A DNA stretch of 64,000 nt from NCBI RefSeq assembly GCF_030317105.1, contig NZ_JASZYG010000012.1:62001-126000 (forward strand). The letters run 5' to 3'. Source of the DNA: Variovorax brevis. GTDB taxonomy: Bacteria > Pseudomonadota > Gammaproteobacteria > Burkholderiales > Burkholderiaceae_C. Position 1 is the first letter of the stretch; each line of letters starts with the position of its first letter. Positions 58,765 to 64,000 of this stretch are shown piece after piece. The notes under the pieces are model-generated. The model searched no databases and was not told the DNA's origin. It saw only the letters and a list, made by a program, of their open reading frames with translations. The position numbers and the translations under genes are program-made.

Positions 58765-59124
58765 ATGCCCAGTCAATACACTCTTAAAGCCAGGGCTGCG
58801 GTCTCAAAGGCCAAGGCAGTCGTCCCCAAGCTTCAGGACGTCATTGCGACCACCATCTATGCCGACATTTGGGAGCGCCCCGAGCTTTCCAAGCGCGATC
58901 GCAGCATGATTACCGTAGCCGCTCTGATCGCCCTACGGCAGACGGACCAAATTCCGTCGCATATGGAGCGAGCGCTTGACAACGGGGTAACGTCGCAAGA
59001 ACTCAGTGAAGTGATAACCCATCTCGCGTTTTACGCTGGCTTTCCCGCTTCGCTCTCCGCCGCGCTGGTCGCCCAGCCACTGTTCGAAGAGCTGGGATTT
59101 ATTAAAGCGGGCTCCTCGAAATAA
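58765..59124 (+). CDS. Carboxymuconolactone decarboxylase-family protein 1
   Basis: 119 residues. 'IYADIWERPELSKRDRSMIT', 'VAALIALRQTDQIPSHMERA' and 'GVTSQELSEVITHLAFYAGF' give the all-helical CMD fold with the conserved Asp-Arg, His and 'HLAFYAG' elements. It lacks the C-x-x-C of AhpD peroxidase relatives, so a decarboxylase or lyase type of reaction is more likely than redox. A second, distinct member ends the cluster (63515). It is followed closely by a Bug gene. Confidence 0.92.
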   Translation: MPSQYTLKARAAVSKAKAVVPKLQDVIATTIYADIWERPELSKRDRSMITVAALIALRQTDQIPSHMERALDNGVTSQELSEVITHLAFYAGFPASLSAALVAQPLFEELGFIKAGSSK

Positions 59125-59231
59125 GGCCTTATGGGGCGCAGCACAGATGACTTGACTGCGCTCTCCGCATTCAAAAAAGGCGATTCGGACCCTTCTCGGT
59201 TGTCGAAAGCCGCCCGTAGACAGGAGGCATC

Positions 59232-60185
59232 ATGCCAACTCGCCGTAACCTCATCCTCGCTGCACTCGCGTTTCCTTGGGCATCTGCTGTCATGCCAGTA
59301 GTTGCACAAGGAAAAAGACAAATGACCGTCGTCGTGCCGTACACGACCGGAGGAAGCACGGATGTACTAGCGCGCGTGTACGCCAGTGGCCTCGCAGCGC
59401 AGCTCGGGGAGAGCGTAATTGTCGAGAACCGAGTGGGGGCGGGGGGCACCATCGGCGCCAATTATGTGGCCGGCATGCCAGCGGATGGACGAACGCTGCT
59501 ATATACCCCGGGCCCAACGATGCTCAATCAGGAGTTCCTTCTGAAGGGCGTAAAGTTCCGGCCGCTTCAAACACTTCTTCCCTTGGCAAAGACCTGCGAC
59601 GTCAAGGTTGCACTAGTCGCTGGCAGCGGACTTCCAGCGAACGACTTGCGGGAATTCATTTCACTGGCATCCAAGAACCCAGGTAAGAAAAGTTTTGCCT
59701 ACTATGGGGATTTGAGTGTCGTCTCAATCGCCGCTGAGGCGGGAATTGACTTGATGCGGGTACCTTACAAAGGTGGTGCGCCGGGCATGCTTGACGTTGC
59801 CGCAGGAAACGTGGACATCATTGCGAGTTCCCTGGCACAGGCTCTTCCGCTCGTGCAAAGTGGAAAGATCAAGCTTCTGGCTGTCATGGGTGACAAGCGA
59901 TGGCCAGAGTATCCCAATGTCCCTACCGTCAAGGAAATTCTGCCTGGTTATCAAGCGATCGAGTACCAAGGCGTCTTCCTGCCCATTGAGACACCCAAGG
60001 CGATAGTGGATGCACTTTGGACTGCAACATCTGCGGTTCTTTCCACTCCCGAATACCGACGTAGTCTGGCTGAGCGCGGCGCAACAGTTGACCCGCTTGG
60101 CCCTGATGATTTCAAGAAATTTGTCCTCGCGGACCAGTCGCACATCAAGAAAATCGTCGAAAAGTCCGGTATTCAGCCCGAATGA
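59232..60185 (+). CDS. Bug-family solute-binding protein 4 (paralogue of the protein at 40026)
   Basis: 317 residues. The signal part is 'MPTRRNLILAALAFPWASAV'; the mature part starts near 'QGKRQMTVVVPYTTGGSTDV'. Blocks such as 'ENRVGAGGTIGANYVAGMP', 'KSFAYYGDLSVVSIAAEAG' and 'MRVPYKGGAPGMLDVAAGNV' are almost the same as in the protein encoded at 40026, down to the same length and the end 'IKKIVE...GI.(A/P)E'. The two are recent duplicates, both behind perfect TGGTTAACCA sites. They may bind related substrates. Confidence 0.94.
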   Translation: MPTRRNLILAALAFPWASAVMPVVAQGKRQMTVVVPYTTGGSTDVLARVYASGLAAQLGESVIVENRVGAGGTIGANYVAGMPADGRTLLYTPGPTMLNQEFLLKGVKFRPLQTLLPLAKTCDVKVALVAGSGLPANDLREFISLASKNPGKKSFAYYGDLSVVSIAAEAGIDLMRVPYKGGAPGMLDVAAGNVDIIASSLAQALPLVQSGKIKLLAVMGDKRWPEYPNVPTVKEILPGYQAIEYQGVFLPIETPKAIVDALWTATSAVLSTPEYRRSLAERGATVDPLGPDDFKKFVLADQSHIKKIVEKSGIQPE

Positions 60186-60720
60186 CGGCGGGCGCGGCGC
60201 GGTCTGCCGTCAACACCAGATCGCATTTGAAGCGGCTTCTCCCAGGGTACCGAACCACGGAAGCCCTTTTCACGGGGCGCGAGGCATCCGCAAAGAGTCT
60301 TTTGCGTTGACCGGTTGCGCCATTGAAGTCGCGCATGCAATGGGCTGACCGGATGAACGCCCCTCTCCGCTCCAGTCGCTGGTGACTCTTCGGCTTTGAC
60401 TCGTTGATGCCTTGCGGATGTGGGGCGTCTATCCCGTTGCTTACGAAGTTGCGCCGTTGCGCCCAACCTTGGCGAAAGCACAGGGAACATCGAGCAAACG
60501 AGCACCGATATTAAAGGGACGCCTTCAGCTTGAAATTCTTCGAAGTCCGTGCAAACCCTCATATCAAAGGTCAATGGTTAACCTATGATTAAGTCGACAG
60601 TTTGTTGAAGCAATGCGATCGAGCGGCTTCGGTGGCCGCCTCAAGTTGGGCGCACGATGAATGCCCACTTGATGCGGCTTGCTAGGCCTGTGTCCATAAC
60701 CTCTGATAGGAAATTGAGTG
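60186..60720. promoter_or_regulatory. Intergenic region with a candidate GntR operator
   Basis: 535 bases. One operator-like site lies at 60575-60584. The rest (60186-60560) shows open frames on the minus strand without a recognised family. Confidence 0.4.
60575..60584. promoter_or_regulatory. TGGTTAACCT, candidate GntR operator
   Basis: One base from the palindrome, in the same CAATGGTTAACCTATG context as the porin site, 136 bases before the gene at 60721. Confidence 0.6.
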
Positions 60721-61557
60721 ATGTCGAAAGATCTGTATCTGGCTTTGGCTGCGGAGCAGCCGACCGCGGTGAAACTAGGTGGCGCGCTCATCACCATGCC
60801 GCACGCCCACGAAGGGCGCGAGGAGCCATACAACAGGTGGTATGAAGACGACCACATGTACTCGGGTGCGATGGTTGGGCCTTGGGTGTTTGCTGGTCGA
60901 CGATTCGTCCGTTGCAAGAAGCTTGAGAGGTTCGCTGCGGAGGGGGACAAGCCCACAGAGATGGGGTCGTTCGTCTCCCTTTACTGGGCAATCGACGGGC
61001 ACATTGACGAAGTATGGGAGTGGGCACAGGAGGCACTCAAGTACCTGACGAAGGAAGGGCGCGGACCGCGTGACAGGACGCGCGTGTACAGCGCGATGCA
61101 TGAGCTTGCCTTTTCGCATGTCTTCGATCCGGCGCCGATGCAAGACATCCACGCGTTGGACTATCCCTATCGCGGTCTGGCAGTAGAACTTGTGGACGCT
61201 CCGGATGCCGCTTCGCGCGAAGACCTGATCAAGTGGCTGCGTGAAGAGTTTGTCCCGTCGCAGGCAGGACCGATCGGGCAATGCGTGGCGTTCCTCCCAC
61301 GCGGCCTGCGCGAAGAGCGGAAGGAAGGGGCAGATTCCAAATCGAACGGTGCGGGGGTCGTGGCCCTAGCGCTTGACCCGAATCCAGAGCGGCGTGTCTG
61401 CCTGCTCTGGTTCCTCCGCGACGACCCGCAAGAGTTCTGGCCAGGTTCATTTGCCCAACATGCGGCGGACATTGATGCTGGTGGTAAGGGCCGGTTGGTG
61501 CTTCTGGCGCCATTCGTGCCGACGCTGCCAGGAACTGCAACAACGTTGGCTGAGTAG
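60721..61557 (+). CDS. EthD-like / dimeric alpha-beta-barrel hypothetical protein
   Basis: 278 residues from ATG 60721, with TAGGAAA at 60707-60713; GTG 60718 is one codon earlier. 'GREEPYNRWYEDDHMYSGAM' and 'PWVFAGRRFVRCKKLE' is the opening of a dimeric ferredoxin-like barrel of the EthD/NIPSNAP kind. A second copy of the fold may follow ('YPYRGLAVELVDAPDAASRE', 'LIKWLREEFVPSQAGPIGQC'), as expected for a 2-barrel chain. Such proteins assist or perform steps in the breakdown of ethers and aromatic lactones. Exact role unknown. First gene of the last rightward unit. Confidence 0.65.
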   Translation: MSKDLYLALAAEQPTAVKLGGALITMPHAHEGREEPYNRWYEDDHMYSGAMVGPWVFAGRRFVRCKKLERFAAEGDKPTEMGSFVSLYWAIDGHIDEVWEWAQEALKYLTKEGRGPRDRTRVYSAMHELAFSHVFDPAPMQDIHALDYPYRGLAVELVDAPDAASREDLIKWLREEFVPSQAGPIGQCVAFLPRGLREERKEGADSKSNGAGVVALALDPNPERRVCLLWFLRDDPQEFWPGSFAQHAADIDAGGKGRLVLLAPFVPTLPGTATTLAE

Positions 61558-61577
61558 TCAATCGCCAAGGAACAGCA

Positions 61578-62453
61578 ATGAAACTCAGAAAGCTTGGCCG
61601 CACCGGCCTAGACGTATCGCCCATCGCATTTGGTGGTGCGACCATCACGTACTCGCAGAAGTCGACCGGATGGGATCCGCGTTCTGAAGAAGGCAGGAAA
61701 AAAGTGATTGAGACTGTCCACTACGCTTTGGACAAGGGAATCAACTACATCGACACCTCGCCAATGTACGGCGACGGCTACAGCGAGGAGATGCTCGGTG
61801 AGGTGATGAAGTCCCGTAGGAAGGACTGCGTGCTGGCAAGCAAGTCGTGGTTCGAACTTGACAAGGCGGGCACCATTGAAAGCGTGCACAACAGCCTCAA
61901 GAGGCTCCAGACCGACTATATCGACGTCGTGCAGATTCATGGACGGATGTACTACCAGGCTGACTACGACCACATCACGAAGGAAGGCGGCCCTTTGGAC
62001 GGTCTGAGGGAAATGAAAGCCCAGGGGAAGATCGGCCACATCGGAATTACATCGGAAGAGCCTTGGACGTTGATTCCGTTTCTTGCATTTCCAGAGGTCG
62101 AAGTTTTTCAGATTGCGTATAACTTTATCTACCAGGCTGCAGCACGCCACTTCTTGATCGAAGCGGAGAAGGTGAATGCAGGGGTCGTCACGATGCGCAC
62201 CATGACCTCGGGAATCATGCAGATGCAGGCTGGTTATCTGGCGCCCGAATGGCAGGCTGCGCACGATCTTTACGACGTCGCCCTGAAGTTCGTGCTTTCC
62301 GATAGCAGGGTGCATTCTGGAATCATCGGCATTCGTTGGAATGACGAGGTAGATCGCAATCTGGCGATCATCAATAACTGGACCCCCCCAGTGGACATCG
62401 CCAAATTGCCGCGCCTGACCTTTCAGGTCTACCAGGCAGAAGACAGCAAGTAG
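61578..62453 (+). CDS. Aldo/keto reductase
   Basis: 291 residues, cytosolic. The tetrad is Asp59 and Tyr64 ('YIDTSPMYGDGYSEE'), Lys89 ('CVLASKSWF') and His121 ('DVVQIHGRM'). 'MKLRKLGRTGLDVSPIAFGG' is the usual start and 'KFVLSDSRVHSGIIGIRWND' the NADPH end. The gene lies 20 bases after the EthD-like gene and 85 bases before the beta-hydroxyacid dehydrogenase gene. It probably reduces or oxidises a carbonyl intermediate of the catabolic route; substrate unknown. Confidence 0.93.
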   Translation: MKLRKLGRTGLDVSPIAFGGATITYSQKSTGWDPRSEEGRKKVIETVHYALDKGINYIDTSPMYGDGYSEEMLGEVMKSRRKDCVLASKSWFELDKAGTIESVHNSLKRLQTDYIDVVQIHGRMYYQADYDHITKEGGPLDGLREMKAQGKIGHIGITSEEPWTLIPFLAFPEVEVFQIAYNFIYQAAARHFLIEAEKVNAGVVTMRTMTSGIMQMQAGYLAPEWQAAHDLYDVALKFVLSDSRVHSGIIGIRWNDEVDRNLAIINNWTPPVDIAKLPRLTFQVYQAEDSK

Positions 62454-62538
62454 CTTCAGATCTCGCGCTACTTGCTACGAATCATCGGTCGAGGCAGCGC
62501 AGATCGCGACAGTTCTTAACAATCCAAAGGATGCAAGT

Positions 62539-63465
62539 ATGAAGATCGGCTTTATTGGTCTAGGAGCAATGGGAGCGGGAATCGCGCTGAATCTGCTGAA
62601 GGCAGGCCATGAGCTCGTTGTCTACGACGTGCGAAAGGAGAGTGCCGCTGCGCATATCCAAGCGGGCGCTCGTTGGAGTGAAACCGTGGCGGAGCTTGCT
62701 CGCGAAGCGGACGTCGTATTTACCTCAGTGCCGGGTCCCAAGGAGATGCGAGAGCTGGGGGTCGGTGAGGGTGGTCTTGCCTCCTCGATGCGAAAGGGTA
62801 GCGTTTGGTTTGACCTGACGACCAACTCGCCAACCGTCGTGCGGGAGGTGGCAGCTCGGGTGAAGGAAATGGGAATCGAACTGCTGGATGCTCCTGTAAG
62901 CGGGGGGCCCGCAGGGGCGCGTTCAGGAAAGCTGGCAATCTATGTCGGTGGAGATCGCGAGGTTTTTGATCGAACCAAGGTTGTGCTCGACGCGGTAGGC
63001 GACAAGGTGATGTATGTCGGCGCGATTGGCGCAGGAAACGTGGCGAAGCTGGTGCACAACCTGGTGAGCCTGGTCATGCGAATGACGATTGCCGAAGGCA
63101 TGAGCCTCGGAACCAAGGCCGGCATGGATCCTCTTGAGCTGTGGCACGCTGTCCGACAGGGGGTAATTGGGCGGACCCGTACTTTCGATCTCATCGGAGA
63201 TCAATATCTCCAGTCGAAGTACGACCAAACCGGTTTCAACCTGCGCCTCGGCTACAAGGACTTCACCCTCGCTCTGGATCTCGCCAAAGAGATGGGTGTG
63301 CCAATGAAGCAGTCCCAGGCAGCCTACGAAGACTACACCGAGGCTCTGGAGCGCGGCTGGGGTGATCTCGATTCACGCGTACCGATGCAACTTCAAAACG
63401 AGCGCGCCGGCGTGACGATCAAAGAGTCTGCCGAAAACGTAAAGAAGACGTTTGAGCGCGGCTGA
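62539..63465 (+). CDS. 3-hydroxyisobutyrate-dehydrogenase-family NAD(P) oxidoreductase
   Basis: 308 residues. The nucleotide motif is 'GFIGLGAMGAGIALNLLKAG', the substrate loop is 'LLDAPVSGGPAGARSGKLAI', and catalytic Lys170 with Asn174 lies in 'GAGNVAKLVHNLVSL'. 'VYDVRKES' after the second strand suggests NAD over NADP. The family oxidises beta-hydroxy acids (3-hydroxyisobutyrate, tartronate semialdehyde, 6-phosphogluconate-like). In the cluster it could make the beta-keto or semialdehyde compound used by BKACE or the reductase; this is inference. Confidence 0.94.
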   Translation: MKIGFIGLGAMGAGIALNLLKAGHELVVYDVRKESAAAHIQAGARWSETVAELAREADVVFTSVPGPKEMRELGVGEGGLASSMRKGSVWFDLTTNSPTVVREVAARVKEMGIELLDAPVSGGPAGARSGKLAIYVGGDREVFDRTKVVLDAVGDKVMYVGAIGAGNVAKLVHNLVSLVMRMTIAEGMSLGTKAGMDPLELWHAVRQGVIGRTRTFDLIGDQYLQSKYDQTGFNLRLGYKDFTLALDLAKEMGVPMKQSQAAYEDYTEALERGWGDLDSRVPMQLQNERAGVTIKESAENVKKTFERG

Positions 63466-63514
63466 GCCCGCACCCGATAGCAATCAATATTAATCATCAG
63501 ACTAGGAAATTATT

Positions 63515-63892
63515 GTGGACACCAAAGCAGCAGGCCTGAAAGTAATGCGAGAACTCATGGGCGACGAGTTCATGGAAGCCAGGACCAAAAAAATCAACTC
63601 ATTCAACTCTGTTCTTCACGACTACATGGAGGACGTCTGTTTTGGACGCATCTGGGCGCGCGACGGCATCGATCGCAAGCTGCGGAGCATCCTGAACATT
63701 GCGATGCTGACCGCGTTGAACAGGCCGAATCAGTTGCGCAACCATATGGCTGGCGCCCTGAACAACGGCTGCACGGTCGACGAGCTTCGAGAAATTCTCC
63801 TCCACACCGCCATGTACTGTGGACTACCTGCAGCTGTGGACTCTTTCCGCATCGCCGAAGAGGTGCTCAGGGAGCGCAAGCTGATCGATTGA
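63515..63892 (+). CDS. Carboxymuconolactone decarboxylase-family protein 2
   Basis: 125 residues from GTG 63515, with AGGAAA about seven bases upstream. 'SVLHDYMEDVCFGRIWARDG', 'RKLRSILNIAMLTALNRPNQ', 'LRNHMAGALNNGCTVDELRE' and 'ILLHTAMYCGLPAAVDSFRI' give the full CMD helical core with the conserved His in 'RNHM'. The first cysteine lies apart from any C-x-x-C, so redox use is unlikely. Last recognised gene of the window, 49 bases after the dehydrogenase gene. Bases 63893-64000 show nothing further. Confidence 0.93.
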   Translation: MDTKAAGLKVMRELMGDEFMEARTKKINSFNSVLHDYMEDVCFGRIWARDGIDRKLRSILNIAMLTALNRPNQLRNHMAGALNNGCTVDELREILLHTAMYCGLPAAVDSFRIAEEVLRERKLID

Positions 63893-64000
63893 GATCCGTG
63901 GCGTTGATCCCCGGTCCGCCTCACGGAGCGCCGGTGGATTGGAGTAGGCGCCGCGATCGGCGGTGTACGTGGCTCATTGAAGCCGAAGTACTGGAGACAA

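Noticed and set aside
1..64000. CRISPR arrays, rRNA genes and riboswitches
   Set aside because: I looked for evenly spaced direct repeats, rRNA signatures and long conserved leaders and saw none.

Overview
The window reads as DNA of a GC-rich betaproteobacterium, most likely a Burkholderiales/Comamonadaceae member. The evidence is the coding style, several Bug-type (TctC) solute-binding proteins, an OmpC-type porin, an ImuC/DnaE2 polymerase, a multidomain LigD, and a set of small island proteins of a kind familiar from Burkholderiales genomic islands. The species assignment is inference.

Bases 1-740 look like chromosomal backbone: the end of an IclR regulator and tRNA-Asn(GTT) with its terminator. 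From about 860 to 19100 lies an accessory island. It holds an excisionase-like helix-turn-helix (HTH) protein next to the tRNA, a protein built of two copies of a ribbon-helix-helix-like unit, an orphan ParB, transporter and mmsA remnants, small membrane proteins, a broken integrase and an intact 588-residue tyrosine recombinase. Next comes a compact, overlapping operon (11591-17764) that I do not recognise as any described system. It encodes a zinc-ribbon protein, a HAD-fold protein with a possible toxin-binding-like segment, a Lon-like AAA+ ATPase and four proteins sharing a BPSL0761-like domain, one of them a fusion of that domain to the zinc-ribbon domain. The island ends in a patch of toxin-antitoxin leftovers (17860-19092).

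Bases 19300-29500 carry DNA-repair functions. DnaE2 faces a 71-residue ORF across a clear LexA-type SOS box. A DUF3606 protein follows, then LigD with an in-frame amber codon near its 5' end, an HTH protein and a phospholipase-D-like lipoprotein. Bases 29800-39300 hold an IS5 remnant, a Crp/Fnr regulator opposite a tannase-family esterase, and an aldo/keto reductase, short-chain dehydrogenase and two-subunit molybdenum oxidoreductase operon opposite a LysR regulator.

Bases 39600-63900 form a catabolic cluster. It has four Bug solute-binding proteins without TctA/TctB, two class III CoA-transferases, an acyl-CoA dehydrogenase, a MaoC hydratase, a CitE-like lyase, a BKACE (DUF849) enzyme, an amidohydrolase, two carboxymuconolactone-decarboxylase-like proteins, an EthD-like protein, an aldo/keto reductase, a 3-hydroxyisobutyrate-dehydrogenase-like enzyme and a porin. 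A FadR-type GntR regulator is encoded inside it. The palindrome TGGTTAACCA, or a one-base variant, stands before nearly every transcription unit, so the whole cluster is probably one regulon for uptake and CoA-dependent breakdown of an unknown, possibly branched or aromatic-derived, carboxylate. A 3.3-kb segment (45.9-49.1 kb) interrupts it, bounded by two pieces of a broken IS3-family element.
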